64,000 bases of DNA from Deltaproteobacteria bacterium. Its GTDB lineage: Bacteria; Desulfobacterota; Desulfuromonadia; Desulfuromonadales; Geopsychrobacteraceae. Below the pieces are notes generated by a model. That model was not told the DNA's origin. It was given only the letters and a program-made list of their open reading frames with translations, and made no database searches. Position 1 is the first letter of the stretch. The number at the start of each line of letters is the position of its first letter. Shown here in pieces: positions 47,121 to 56,330 of the stretch. A program made the position numbers and the translations under genes. Where the stretch lies: contig JAJRRT010000016.1 of assembly GCA_024279255.1 (NCBI GenBank), positions 1 to 64,000 of the forward strand, written 5' to 3'.

Positions 47121-48539
47121 TCAGGTCAGTTTGTACTTTTTCAGCTTGCGGTAGAGGGTCGATTCGCCGATGTCGAGGATTTCAGCAGCCAGTCGGCGGT
47201 TGTTGACGCTCAGCTTCAGGGCATTCTGAAGGGCGGCCATTTCATAGTCCTCCAAACTGTTGCCCTGAGGAAGGTGGGATTCAGACGTCTTTCTTCCCGA
47301 AGGCCTGAAGATGGTCGGCGGCAGATCTTGCGGCCCGATCAGTTCCCCTTCGCCAAGAGCCATGGCCCGCAGGATGACATTTTCCATCTCGCGAACATTG
47401 CCCGGCCACTTGTAGTTCTGCAGATAGCTGATGGCCTCTGGTGAGATACCGATAACAGGGGAACTGGCACTCTGAAAACGGGCGATAAAGTGCTGAGCAA
47501 GTAGTGGGATATCTTCCCGGCAATCGTAAAGGGATGGCGCCTGAATGACAACCGCATTCAGACGATAATAGAGGTCTTCGCGAAAGTCCCCACTACTCAC
47601 CGCTTCTTCAAGATTCCGGTTAGTGGCGGCCAGGATGCGGATGTCAACCGGGCAGGTCCTGCTGCTGCCCACAGGGCGCACTTCCCGCTCCTGGATAGTT
47701 CGCAGCAGTTTTGCCTGCATCGAGAGGGGGAGTTCACCAATTTCATCGAGAAACAGTGTGCCCTTGTCGGCACTGCGGATCAGTCCGGTGGTGGCCGTAT
47801 GAGCGTTGGTGAAAGATCCCTTGGTATGACCGAACAATTCACTCTCGATCACAGTTTCATTGAGAGACGCACAGTCAACGGGGATATAATATTTTTGCGC
47901 CCGATAGCTGTGCTTGTGAATGGCCCGGGCGATCAACTCCTTGCCAGTGCCACTCTCCCCCTGAATAAGAACCGATGCGTTACCCACTCCGACTTGGACG
48001 ATCAAGCGCTTGAGTTCCAGCATAGGGTTTGAAAGGCCCAGCAATTGATCGAAGTGGAAAGTGTGTTCCACTTTTTCACGACGTTCCTGGCGTTCGATCC
48101 GTAATCTCCAGATCCGGTGGAGTTGGACCATCCGGTCACGCAGTTGCGTGGGGGGGGCAGGTTTCTCCAAAAAGTCGATGGCCCCTAATTCCATGGCCCG
48201 AACGGCCTCTTTGACACCACCATGGGCGGTGATGATCATGGTCATGACGGCCGGGTATCGCTTACGGATTTCGCCGAGCAGGGTCAGCCCATGCATGCCA
48301 GGCATTTTCAGGTCGATCAGTGCAGCATCAATATGGACTTCGCGCAAACAGCAAAGAGCACTTTCACCGTTTGCGGCCGAATGGAGAAGATAGTCCTCTT
48401 TGCGGAAGAATCGCTTGAGGACTGAGACGGCTAAAGGTTCATCGTCAACCAGAAGCAAGGAGAATTTTCTCTGGTTCTCGGCACGCTCAGTTTCCTGAAG
48501 CTGAGCGCCATTCGTATTCAGGTGGAGTAATTCGCTCAT
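47121..48539 (-). CDS. NtrC-type sigma-54-dependent response regulator
   Basis: 472 residues. A receiver (LLLVDDEPLAVSVLKRFF; phospho-Asp in AALIDLKMPGMHG) is joined to an AAA+ domain with IQGESGTGKELIAR, a contact loop that reads GSFTNA where GAFTGA is normal, and GTLFLDEIGELPLSMQ. A Fis-type helix-turn-helix ends it (NRRLAAEILDIGESTLYRKL). The changed sigma-54 loop (Ala2 to Ser, Gly5 to Asn) is unusual and may weaken activation. The paralogue at 50582 has a standard GAYTGA. Its own promoter carries the block's palindrome pair, so it is probably a member of the regulon and may tune it. Confidence 0.92.
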   Translation of the reverse strand: MSELLHLNTNGAQLQETERAENQRKFSLLLVDDEPLAVSVLKRFFRKEDYLLHSAANGESALCCLREVHIDAALIDLKMPGMHGLTLLGEIRKRYPAVMTMIITAHGGVKEAVRAMELGAIDFLEKPAPPTQLRDRMVQLHRIWRLRIERQERREKVEHTFHFDQLLGLSNPMLELKRLIVQVGVGNASVLIQGESGTGKELIARAIHKHSYRAQKYYIPVDCASLNETVIESELFGHTKGSFTNAHTATTGLIRSADKGTLFLDEIGELPLSMQAKLLRTIQEREVRPVGSSRTCPVDIRILAATNRNLEEAVSSGDFREDLYYRLNAVVIQAPSLYDCREDIPLLAQHFIARFQSASSPVIGISPEAISYLQNYKWPGNVREMENVILRAMALGEGELIGPQDLPPTIFRPSGRKTSESHLPQGNSLEDYEMAALQNALKLSVNNRRLAAEILDIGESTLYRKLKKYKLT

Positions 48540-48652
48540 GTATCACCCCCATTTGTTGCGAACACAACCCGCCGGTTCTGTATTTTCGCATTGGCGATAT
48601 TAAGAACCTCTCCCATATCAGACCTCCGGCGCAATTTGACAATCTTATGATG

Positions 48653-48669
48653 TGCCAGAAACATTCCAA
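48653..48669 (-). promoter_or_regulatory. candidate sigma-54 promoter of the NtrC-type gene
   Basis: Read leftward, TTGGAATGTTTCTGGCA has GG-N10-GC. It was found by looking 76-78 bases from the palindrome pair, and the spacing held. Transcription would begin near 48641, about 100 bases before the ATG. Confidence 0.58.
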
Positions 48670-48743
48670 GCCGACAGATTGGTGAAATACCCGAGAATGC
48701 AGGGATTTGTATGGTGACAGGAAGGCTTGTGCAGGCGTGCCTT

Positions 48744-48789
48744 CTATCAAAATGACAGTGAGAAAACGGGATCTCTCTCAAAATGATAC
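48744..48789 (-). promoter_or_regulatory. paired activator palindromes upstream of the NtrC-type gene
   Basis: CTATCAAAATGACAG (48744-48758) and CTCTCAAAATGATAC (48775-48789) have centres 31 bases apart and begin 77 bases from the -24 GG. Both are imperfect dyads of the shared motif, which may mean weaker or conditional binding. Confidence 0.62.
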
Positions 48790-48863
48790 GGTGAAAATCG
48801 GCTTCTCTTTGCGAGCTCTGACCTGGATTGTTTCGCTGCAGGAGTTTGTCAGATCGAGGTTGC

Positions 48864-49353
48864 TCAGACAGCCGCATTGCAGGCCGAAGACATCCGTGTC
48901 GAACGAAAACGGTGCAAAAACTGCTCGTTGATACAGCGGGCCACCAGATCGGTCGGTCGTTTCAGAATTCTGGTCAGGCCGATGGCCACCTGGCAGAGAC
49001 GGTCTTCAGCAACCTGATTGCCGTAGTGCCTCTGGAAGGCAACATAGTAGTCGATTTTGATCAGGATCAGGGATAGAGGAATGCTGGCGCGCCGGGCCCG
49101 CGTATATTTCCGACCAATGGTCTGATCAAAGCAGTACTGGTTGGGAATGCCGGCCAGATCGTCGAGCAGTGACAGTCCGGCCAGGTCCGCTTCGGCCTGG
49201 CGGCGTTTTCGGCCATAGCGATATCCAATTCCGTCCCCCCCCAGTTTCAACTGCTGCACAAGGTCCGGACGCACACGTCTGAGCAAGCAGTATTCGATGG
49301 CCTCGCGGATCGACCCACTGAATCCCGGCAGGATTCGTTGTCTGTTTATGCAT
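48864..49353 (-). pseudogene. GGDEF-type gene, frameshifted and degenerate
   Basis: The ATG at 49353 opens a frame that leaves homology at once. One base away the sequence reads LPGFSGSIREAIEYCLLRR, which matches LPGFKGTLRDAVEYCLLRYE of the protein at 33674, and continues as a GGDEF fold (LLDDLAGIPNQYCFDQTI; LSLILIKIDYYVAFQRHYGN; RPTDLVARCINEQFLHRF). The GGDEF site is INEQF and the protein stops soon after. A lost base near the start plus a missing active site and C-terminus mark it as a decaying paralogue. Confidence 0.72.
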
Positions 49354-49592
49354 CGTTAATCTCCCATTCCATACCTCTCAAGGGGTTCACCAAGACCCTT
49401 ACTCTGTCCGCTGAAGGTGACGCTTCCAGATTGAAGAAAAGGCCGTCTGGATCGGGACATTATTTGTGAGCAGAGCATAAAATGAGCTAATAGGTGACGG
49501 TGAAGGCCTTAATTGCGTTGTCGATCCTTAGCTTTACACTAATCAGCGGACTACTCCTTAAGTGGGGCTTCAGTTGTTCCTGATAACCCTGC

Positions 49593-50303
49593 TCAGCTGG
49601 CATCTGAGAAGATTTCCAACCGGTCCCGCCCTGCGTTTTTGGCGGCATAGAGCGCCTGGTCGGCCTGGGTCAACAGAATCTGGGGCGTCTGCTCGGCATC
49701 CGCCCCAGGGTAGATGGTCGCCAGGCCGGCACTGATGGTCACGCATTTGCTGCTGAGGGAACATTTGTGGGGAATCGCCAGCTTGACAATCTGGAGACGT
49801 ATCTCTTCACCTATCAGGGCGGCTCCGGCGCTGGTTGTGTTGGGGAGGATCACGACAAATTCCTCCCCCCCATAGCGGGCCACGAGATCACCCGGACGTC
49901 TCAGAGAGTGGCGAAGTTCCTTGACGACCTGCTGCAGACAGCTGTCACCGGCCGGATGCCCGTAGCAATCGTTGAATGCCTTGAAACAGTCAAGATCGAT
50001 CATGATCAGCGACAGTGGTTCCTGCGAGCGCATGGCACGCTGCCACTCCAGATCGAAAGCTTGATCGAAGCCACGCCGGTTGTAGATACCGGTCAAACCG
50101 TCAAGCAGGGAGAGGCGTCGCAGGTTAGCTTCAATCCGACGGCGCTTGTTGAGAGAAGATTCAAGTTCTCGATTTCGTTCTAGCAGTTGTTGGACAAACT
50201 TCTGTCGCTTGTGACGATAGTGCAGTCTCTCTAGGGCGCTGCGCAGGATATCCTTGATACTGTTCGACATATACCCTCTGCTGAGAGGACGATTCGCTTC
50301 CAT
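49593..50303 (-). CDS. diguanylate cyclase with intact GGEEF motif
   Basis: 236 residues from the ATG at 50303 after AAGGAGGAAACCC; an internal ATG at 50270 with GAGGGTAT in front is an alternative. A short basic coiled coil (RKRQKFVQQLLERNRELE-like) leads into a full GGDEF domain: LLDGLTGIYNRRGFDQAFDL, MIDLDCFKAFNDCYGHPAGD, and RYGGEEFVVILPNT. The residues for metal and GTP binding are in place, so it should make cyclic di-GMP. There is no RxxD inhibitory site directly before the motif (RRPGDLVA lies there). Cyclic di-GMP commonly drives surface attachment, which fits a role with the large exported proteins. Confidence 0.9.
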   Translation of the reverse strand: MEANRPLSRGYMSNSIKDILRSALERLHYRHKRQKFVQQLLERNRELESSLNKRRRIEANLRRLSLLDGLTGIYNRRGFDQAFDLEWQRAMRSQEPLSLIMIDLDCFKAFNDCYGHPAGDSCLQQVVKELRHSLRRPGDLVARYGGEEFVVILPNTTSAGAALIGEEIRLQIVKLAIPHKCSLSSKCVTISAGLATIYPGADAEQTPQILLTQADQALYAAKNAGRDRLEIFSDAS

Positions 50304-50341
50304 GGGTTTCCTCCTTACTGAAAAACACTAATAACCTGCTT

Positions 50342-50358
50342 AGCCAGATCCGTTCCAA
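50342..50358 (-). promoter_or_regulatory. candidate sigma-54 promoter of the diguanylate cyclase gene
   Basis: Read leftward, TTGGAACGGATCTGGCT has GG-N10-GC. Transcription would begin near 50330, about 27 bases before the ATG. It closely resembles the promoter of the penta-heme gene at 33062. Confidence 0.65.
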
Positions 50359-50433
50359 AACTATGATTTCCTGTAACCAGCTAACAAATAGGGTTTATCC
50401 ATAAAAAGCTGGCGAGAGAAACGATGCGGATTC

Positions 50434-50479
50434 CTGCCAAATTGACAGAACCCACGATCCGCTACTCTCAAAATGAACA
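50434..50479 (-). promoter_or_regulatory. paired activator palindromes upstream of the diguanylate cyclase gene
   Basis: CTGCCAAATTGACAG (50434-50448) and CTCTCAAAATGAACA (50465-50479) have centres 31 bases apart and begin 78 bases from the -24 GG, the same geometry as at 39984, 47062 and 48744. Confidence 0.68.
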
Positions 50480-50581
50480 CTTGAGGAGTGAAGCACGGTC
50501 GTAAAGGGTCCGTTGCGCAGTTGCTTGGAGTACAGGGGGAAACCAGGGTGGTGGCTTGCGTTTTTTTAAACTGAAACTCTT

Positions 50582-51946
50582 CTATGAGAGGTGATATTTT
50601 TTGAGTTTTCGATAGAGGGTGGCTTCACCGATGCCAAGCAGATCAGCGGTCAGACGACGGTTGTCGCTGCTCTTGTGCAGGGCATTGACGATTGCCGCTT
50701 TTTCATAGGCTTCCAGGCTGTCGACCGGCAAATTGGATGGATCTATGGAGCTGATTGCTGGCAGGATGTGGATGGTCTGAGGCAGATCTCCCGGCAAAAT
50801 TTTATCATTCTTTCCCAGGGCGACCGCTCGCAGGATCACGTTCTCCAGTTCGCGGACATTCCCCGGCCAGTGATAGTTCAGCAGGCAGGACATGGCTTCG
50901 CGGGAGATATCCCTGACCGGGGAGACCTCCGAATGAAAGCGCTCGACGAAAAGTTTGGCGAACAGGGGGATATCCTCGCCCCGCTCGCGCAGAGGAGTGA
51001 CCTGAGCAACCACAGTATTCAGCCGGTAGAAGAGGTCCTCGCGAAAATTGCCCTGTGCCACCTCCGCCGCCAAGTCGCGGTTGGAAGCGGCCAGGATCCG
51101 GATATTGACCGGATGTGCCTTGCTGTCCCCGACCGGTCGGACTTCCCGCTCCTGGATTGTACGCAATAGTTTGGCCTGCATCGCCAGGGGCAACTCACCG
51201 ATCTCATCGAGAAACAGTGTGCCCCGATTGGCAGAGCGGATCAGACCGGCCGTCGCATTATGAGCCCCCGTGTAGGCTCCCTTAGTATGTCCGAACAGTT
51301 CGCTTTCGATCACCGTCTCGCTAAGCGAGGCACAATCGACGGGAACGAAGGGCGCCGACCGGCGGGGACTGTGATAATGAATCGCTCTGGCGACCAATTC
51401 CTTGCCGGTACCGCTTTCGCCTTGAATCAGCACCGACGCATCCCCGGTGCTGACCTGGACGATCAACTGTTTCAATTCCAGCATCGGTGTGGAGTTGCCC
51501 ACCAGTTGATCGTAATGGAAGCGACCCTCCAGGCCCTCGCGCAGGACCCGGTTCTGTTGTTTCAGGATCCAGATTTGATACAGTTGCGAGACCCGGTCGC
51601 GCAGCCCTTCGGCGGAGAAGGGTTTTTCCAAAAAGTCGAGCGCCCCCTGCTGCATGGCATGGACCGCCTCCTTGACTCCACCATGGGCCGTCAGCATCAG
51701 GGTCATGATTCCAGGATGCCGGTTTTTGATCTGCTCCAGCAAGCTCAGCCCACCCATACCAGGCATTTTCAGATCGATCAGGGCCGCGTCGATCCGTATC
51801 CGGGCGATCAGACTCAGAGCCGCCTCCCCACTGTCGGCGCAGTGAAGCTGATAGCCGTCCTTGCGAAAAATCCGCTGCAGGGCCGAGACGGCCGAAGGCT
51901 CGTCATCAACCAGTAACAGGGAGAACTTTTGTTGAGAATCAATCAT
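50582..51946 (-). CDS. NtrC-type sigma-54-dependent response regulator
   Basis: 454 residues. A receiver (LLLVDDEPSAVSALQRIF; AALIDLKMPGMGG) is followed by AAA+ (IQGESGTGKELVARAI; contact loop GAYTGA; GTLFLDEIGELPLAMQ) and a Fis-type helix-turn-helix (NRRLTADLLGIGEATLYRKL). GAYTGA is an accepted variant of GAFTGA. It is a close paralogue of the protein at 47121, with a nearly identical recognition helix, so both could bind the same palindromes. It lies 78 bases after the sensor kinase gene at 52025 and probably receives phosphate from it. Confidence 0.93.
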   Translation of the reverse strand: MIDSQQKFSLLLVDDEPSAVSALQRIFRKDGYQLHCADSGEAALSLIARIRIDAALIDLKMPGMGGLSLLEQIKNRHPGIMTLMLTAHGGVKEAVHAMQQGALDFLEKPFSAEGLRDRVSQLYQIWILKQQNRVLREGLEGRFHYDQLVGNSTPMLELKQLIVQVSTGDASVLIQGESGTGKELVARAIHYHSPRRSAPFVPVDCASLSETVIESELFGHTKGAYTGAHNATAGLIRSANRGTLFLDEIGELPLAMQAKLLRTIQEREVRPVGDSKAHPVNIRILAASNRDLAAEVAQGNFREDLFYRLNTVVAQVTPLRERGEDIPLFAKLFVERFHSEVSPVRDISREAMSCLLNYHWPGNVRELENVILRAVALGKNDKILPGDLPQTIHILPAISSIDPSNLPVDSLEAYEKAAIVNALHKSSDNRRLTADLLGIGEATLYRKLKKYHLS

Positions 51947-52024
51947 CTTCAGATACTACCTCATGGTCGCCACTCTGCAATGGAATCGGCACCGGTTGGA
52001 ATATAGACATAAGCCCTGTAACCC

Positions 52025-53995
52025 CTAGGGTTCAAGTTGGTGTATGGGCAGGCGGATGGTGAAGACCGACCCCCCAGCTTCGGGGCAGTCGACCGAGAGA
52101 CTTCCGCCATGCTTCAGCACCACGATATCATAGGAGATGCTGAGCCCCAGGCCCGTCCCCTTTCCGGCATCTTTGGTGGTAAAAAATGGCTCGAATATTC
52201 GCGTGCGGAGCTCTTCGGGAATCCCTGCGCCATCGTCGCTGATCGAGCAACAGACATACTGCCCCACGGTCCAGGTACGAATCAGAATTTCTCCCCGTTG
52301 TTGTCGCTGCAGCAGGTCGATCGACTGGGCAGCATTGACAATCAGGTTGAGGATGACCTGATTGATCTGTTGGGGGATGCAGGAAATATGTGGGATCTTG
52401 CCATATTCCGTTATGACGTCGGCGTGGTACTTGTACTCGTTCTTGGCGATCATCAGGGAATCAGTGATCCCCTTGTTGAGATCGAGGGAACTGAATTCGC
52501 CGCTCTGGCTGGTCCGGGAGAAATCACGCATGCTTTTGATAATCCAGGAGATCCTCTGAAAACCTTCGCGCGATTCCTCAAACAGCTGGTCGAGATCGTC
52601 CAGGGCCGCAGATAACTGCATAACCTCTTCCTTCTCCTTCAGACTCTCCAGCGCCTGCCGGGACGCGTCGCTGAGTTCCAATCCGGCGATGAAGCTTCGA
52701 TACTCCTGTAGCATCAGCCGGAAATCGTCGACGCACTCCTGCAACATGTCGAAGTTGGCCGAGACAAAATGGATCGGATTGTTCAGCTCGTGGGCAATTC
52801 CGGCGGCCAACTGACCGATGGAGGCCATCTTCTCCTGCAAGACCATCTGCGACTGCACCTCTGCCAGCCGGCGGCCGCGCTCCTCGACCTTCTCCTCCAG
52901 GGTTTCATTGGCGATCTTCAGTGCTGCCTGGCTGGCACGAAGTTCCCTGGTCTGCTCGCGAACCATGACCTCCAGATTGTCTCGGGCATCCTTCAACGCC
53001 TGTTCACGCAGCTTTATCTGAGTGGCCATAGTGTTGAAATCGACGGCGAGCAGTACCAGTTCGTTGAGCGGTTGTTCAACGGGAACTTGGGCGGCGCCGC
53101 TATCGGCCGCCAAAGAGTGAGCAAGATCGCGGAACTGCTCAAGGGGCTGCACGAAATAACGCCGCACGAAAAAAAGGGTCGTCAGCAGCAACAGCAGGAT
53201 AATTCCGGTCACCCCGGCCGATATTTTCAGCGGCAAGGCGCTGCGAGAAATCTCGAGCTCCGGCTGGTCCCAACGGTAGCGCAACAGCAGACCCGGAAAA
53301 TCAGAGGGGAAATCCTTGGCCGGGGCATCTATCCGGTGACCGAAAGAAGCGATCGATGTCCCGTTATAGACCAGTTCCAGATAACCGTCATCCAGTTCAC
53401 TGGGCAAATGCTGGTCTTCGTTGATGATCGCTATCGGCACCTCTGCGACCAGGGATCCCTTGAATATTCCATCAATAAAGACCGGTTCGGCAAAGCGCCA
53501 GAACCACTCCCGCTCCTGCTGACTGATGCCGGCAAAGTGCTCCAGGGCACCGTTACTTAGAGATATGAACCATTCCTCCTGTTGATATTCGAATAGGGGG
53601 GCAGAATAGGTGGCATGCAGGATCTCCCCTTGGCGATCGAGCAGGATAAATTGACTGCTGTGACCCAGGATGGACATCTCGCCAAGGAATTCGATCAGGC
53701 CCTTGGTGGTTGAAGATTTGAGTTCCTCGGCCAGGACAGGTGACTGCGCATGCTTACGCATGGCATCTCTATAGTGGTGAAAAAAGGACTGGAGCGCAGT
53801 ATTGACCTCATCGGCCTCGTGTTCAATATACCATTCCTCCATGTCGGAAATGGTGCCGTCGAGCCAGGGGTAGACCGTCACCCCCACGCCCGCGACAAGA
53901 ATCACCGCCAGCAACAGAAAGAAGCCGGTCAGAACCCTGCTGATGGGGAAGCGGTACCCCTTCAGGACATCTATCAGGTTGGAGCCGACCGGCAT
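52025..53995 (-). CDS. sensor histidine kinase (partner of the NtrC-type regulator)
   Basis: 656 residues. Membrane helices at about 20-42 and 255-278 enclose a periplasmic Cache-like sensor of about 210 residues ([20 protein letters not shown]). HAMP and a long coiled coil follow, then the phosphoacceptor segment ([20 protein letters not shown]) and an ATPase domain ([28 protein letters not shown]). There is no receiver. It stands directly before the NtrC-type gene, forming a standard two-gene system. No sigma-54 promoter or palindrome is seen upstream, so it is likely the constitutive input of the regulon. Confidence 0.92.
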   Translation of the reverse strand: MPVGSNLIDVLKGYRFPISRVLTGFFLLLAVILVAGVGVTVYPWLDGTISDMEEWYIEHEADEVNTALQSFFHHYRDAMRKHAQSPVLAEELKSSTTKGLIEFLGEMSILGHSSQFILLDRQGEILHATYSAPLFEYQQEEWFISLSNGALEHFAGISQQEREWFWRFAEPVFIDGIFKGSLVAEVPIAIINEDQHLPSELDDGYLELVYNGTSIASFGHRIDAPAKDFPSDFPGLLLRYRWDQPELEISRSALPLKISAGVTGIILLLLLTTLFFVRRYFVQPLEQFRDLAHSLAADSGAAQVPVEQPLNELVLLAVDFNTMATQIKLREQALKDARDNLEVMVREQTRELRASQAALKIANETLEEKVEERGRRLAEVQSQMVLQEKMASIGQLAAGIAHELNNPIHFVSANFDMLQECVDDFRLMLQEYRSFIAGLELSDASRQALESLKEKEEVMQLSAALDDLDQLFEESREGFQRISWIIKSMRDFSRTSQSGEFSSLDLNKGITDSLMIAKNEYKYHADVITEYGKIPHISCIPQQINQVILNLIVNAAQSIDLLQRQQRGEILIRTWTVGQYVCCSISDDGAGIPEELRTRIFEPFFTTKDAGKGTGLGLSISYDIVVLKHGGSLSVDCPEAGGSVFTIRLPIHQLEP

Positions 53996-54140
53996 ACTGT
54001 CCCCCGTAGATCCAGCAGATCGAATGCATATGGTCCCGCCGAACCGTCTTCATCCGCCCGGCAAGAGAGAGAACGCTGCGCAACATTCCCTGTTTAGTCT
54101 AGCAGTATCGGAGACAGTTTCAATTCATTGCCGAATATGG

Positions 54141-54660
54141 ACTACCCCGCCGCAAGTAGCGGGGTATCAGAATAGTTCCAACTGATCGTCACGGTGCAAC
54201 ACTTTGTACTCTTGTTGACCTTAACCCTGAACGTAACTTTTGACCGTGCTCTCAATCCCGTGGCGACCGATGGTACTAGCGAAATACCCATCAATCCACA
54301 ATTCGCCGCCCCATAACTGCTTTTTTACCTGAGGACAGCGCTTGAATATCTCACGCGCAGTCAGACTTTTGATGATCGTCACAAGTTTAGTAACGCTGTA
54401 GCGCGGTACCGACTACACCAGAAGATGGACATGGTCTCTATCCGTACCGATTTCCAAAAATTTGATTTCGTATCGTTGCTCAATTGCTAAGCATACGTCT
54501 CGAAGTTCTTTTTCAACCGTGTCGTCAAATATGGCTCGACGATACTTTGCTGGAAAAACCAAGTGATACAGCAAAACGGTTACATTATGGCTCTTATGTA
54601 TATACTCGCTCATGCGAGTATAATCGCAGCAAGTTGCGGGGAATTGAACCCCTAGAGATT
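54141..54660 (-). mobile_element. IS200-type element, inactive
   Basis: A tnpA gene is flanked by hairpins typical of this subterminal-hairpin family: TACCCCGC / GCGGGGTA (54143-54166) at the right end and GGGG-AATTGAA-CCCC (54638-54652) at the left end. The exact cleavage sites are not visible. The element sits between the sensor kinase gene and comM and carries no cargo. Confidence 0.72.
54167..54613 (-). pseudogene. IS200-type transposase TnpA with two in-frame stops
   Basis: A 149-codon frame encodes the Y1 HUH transposase: VTVLLYHLVFPAKYR, then GTDRDHVHLLV with the HUH histidines. TAG follows at 54413-54415 where relatives have Gln (HLLVQSVPRYS). The reading continues as SVPRYSVTKLVTIIKSLTA, with QLWGGELWIDGYFAST. 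A second stop (TAA) lies near the end before QEYKVLHRDDQLELF. Both stops look like single-base changes, so the gene died recently. Confidence 0.85.
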
Positions 54661-54715
54661 TAACTATTTAATTACCGGAGCAATACATTGTTTCAACCAG
54701 GAGACCGCGCCTCTC

Positions 54716-56245
54716 TCACCCCAACTTCCGATCCACCCCCCGGTACTGAATCGCTTCTGCCAAATGAAGAGTTTCAATCTGCTCAACCCCAGCGAGATCG
54801 GCAATCGTCCGTGCCAGTTTGAGAATACGGGTGAAACTGCGCGCAGATAAACCGAGCTTGTCGGTGACCTGTTCAAGCAGCTGATCACCCTTTTCATCCA
54901 ACTTACAGAAACGACGGATATGCCGGGCTTGCATCTGGCTGTTGGCGTGTAGACCGAAGGGAGTCAGGCGGTCGTGTTGGATCTGTCTGGCACGGTTGAC
55001 TCTTTGACGGATGGTGGCGCTGTCTTCGGCGGGGGACTGATCGGTCAAGTCTTTGTGCGGCACACGCGGCACTTCGATGTGCAGGTCGATGCGGTCGAGC
55101 AAAGGACCGCTGAGACGACTGTGGTAGCGCTGGAGCAGCGGCGGGGTGCAGGTGCAATCGTGAGCGGAGTCGCCGCGAAAGCCACAAGGACAGGGATTCA
55201 TTGCCGCAACCAGCATAAAATTGGCAGGGAAGGTCAGACTGAGGGCTGCGCGGCTGATCGAGACCTGTCCGTCTTCAAGGGGCTGACGCAGCATCTCCAA
55301 CACATTTTTCTTGAATTCGGGGAACTCATCGAGAAACAGAATCCCGCGGTGCGCCAATGATACTTCTCCGGGGCGCGGATAGCTGCCACCCCCGATCAAT
55401 CCGGCGTCAGAGATACTGTGGTGAGGTGAGCGAAAGGGGCGTTGGCGAACCAGAGCATTGTGGCGAGAGAGCAGACCGGCAACGGAATGAATCTTGGTTG
55501 TTTCGAGAGCTTCATCAAAAGAGAAATCGGGTAAAATGGTCGGCAGGCGGCGCGCCAGCATGGTCTTGCCACTCCCTGGCGGACCGCTCATCAGGATATT
55601 ATGGGACCCTGCCGCCGCAACCTCAAGTGCGCGTTTCACCTGTTCCTGTCCACGCACTTCAGAAAAATCGTCATTCCCTCCTGCCGCTGGGGGCTCGAGA
55701 GACTCTTCTTCGTTGCAATAGGGGTTCATTGCAATCTCGCCATTGATCAGCGCGACAACCTGACCCAGATCACTAACAGCGTAGATCGCTGGCCCTTTGG
55801 CAACGGCACCTTCAGCGGCGTTTTCTCGTGGTAGAATCAAGGCCTTTTTCTGCCAACTCTGTGCCGCGATTGCGACTGGCAGTACACCATGAACCGGCTT
55901 GATCCGACCATCCAGAGAAAGCTCTCCCATCAGGACAAAGTTTTCCAACGCCATGGCATCGACCAGACCTGTCGCGCAGAGGATACCGACGGCGATCGGC
56001 AGGTCGAAAGCGGCACCTTCTTTACGAATATCAGCGGGAGCGAGATTGATGGTGATACGGCGGGTGGGGAAATCGTAACCGGAGTTCTTGATTGCAGATT
56101 TGACGCGATCCTTACTCTCCTTGACCGCCCCTTCGGGGAGGCCAACGGTCGAAAACTGCGGCAAACCTTGCGCGATATCGACCTCAACTTCAACCGGATA
56201 GGCGTCGATACCGATCAATGCGCCGGATGTAACTTTTGCTAACAT
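54716..56245 (-). CDS. comM: ComM/YifB-type Mg-chelatase-like AAA+ ATPase
   Basis: 509 residues, full length for the family. A Lon-protease-like N-terminal fold (VTSGALIGIDAYPVEVEVDI; GLPQFSTVGLPEGAVKESKD) is followed by the AAA+ core (MSGPPGSGKTMLARRLP; GILFLDEFPEF) and a C-terminal zinc-like CPCGFRGD ... CTC segment, ending LHLAEAIQYRGVDRKLG. ComM is a branch-migration helicase used when DNA taken up by transformation is integrated. Two 3' fragments of the same gene lie at 18553 and 24973. It follows trxB, facing the same way. Confidence 0.93.
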   Translation of the reverse strand: MLAKVTSGALIGIDAYPVEVEVDIAQGLPQFSTVGLPEGAVKESKDRVKSAIKNSGYDFPTRRITINLAPADIRKEGAAFDLPIAVGILCATGLVDAMALENFVLMGELSLDGRIKPVHGVLPVAIAAQSWQKKALILPRENAAEGAVAKGPAIYAVSDLGQVVALINGEIAMNPYCNEEESLEPPAAGGNDDFSEVRGQEQVKRALEVAAAGSHNILMSGPPGSGKTMLARRLPTILPDFSFDEALETTKIHSVAGLLSRHNALVRQRPFRSPHHSISDAGLIGGGSYPRPGEVSLAHRGILFLDEFPEFKKNVLEMLRQPLEDGQVSISRAALSLTFPANFMLVAAMNPCPCGFRGDSAHDCTCTPPLLQRYHSRLSGPLLDRIDLHIEVPRVPHKDLTDQSPAEDSATIRQRVNRARQIQHDRLTPFGLHANSQMQARHIRRFCKLDEKGDQLLEQVTDKLGLSARSFTRILKLARTIADLAGVEQIETLHLAEAIQYRGVDRKLG

Positions 56246-56275
56246 TTAAATCCCCCTCCATTTAAATTCACGAAG

Positions 56276-56325
56276 CGTGAGACGAGCAGTGAGAGAAGAT
56301 CGCGTCTTCCACTTCCCGTCTCACG
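56276..56325 (-). terminator. long hairpin between trxB and comM
   Basis: Outer arms CGTGAGACG / CGTCTCACG enclose a second stem (AGTGAGAGAAGA / TCTTCCACT). It begins 6 bases after the trxB stop. There is no clear T run, so it may act as an attenuating or mRNA-stabilising structure rather than a simple terminator. Confidence 0.55.
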
Positions 56326-56330
56326 GTCTT

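Noticed and set aside
54630-54660. tRNA-like GGGGAATTGAACCCC stretch
   Set aside because: It resembles a T-arm by chance; no acceptor or anticodon stem surrounds it, and it fits an IS200 end hairpin.
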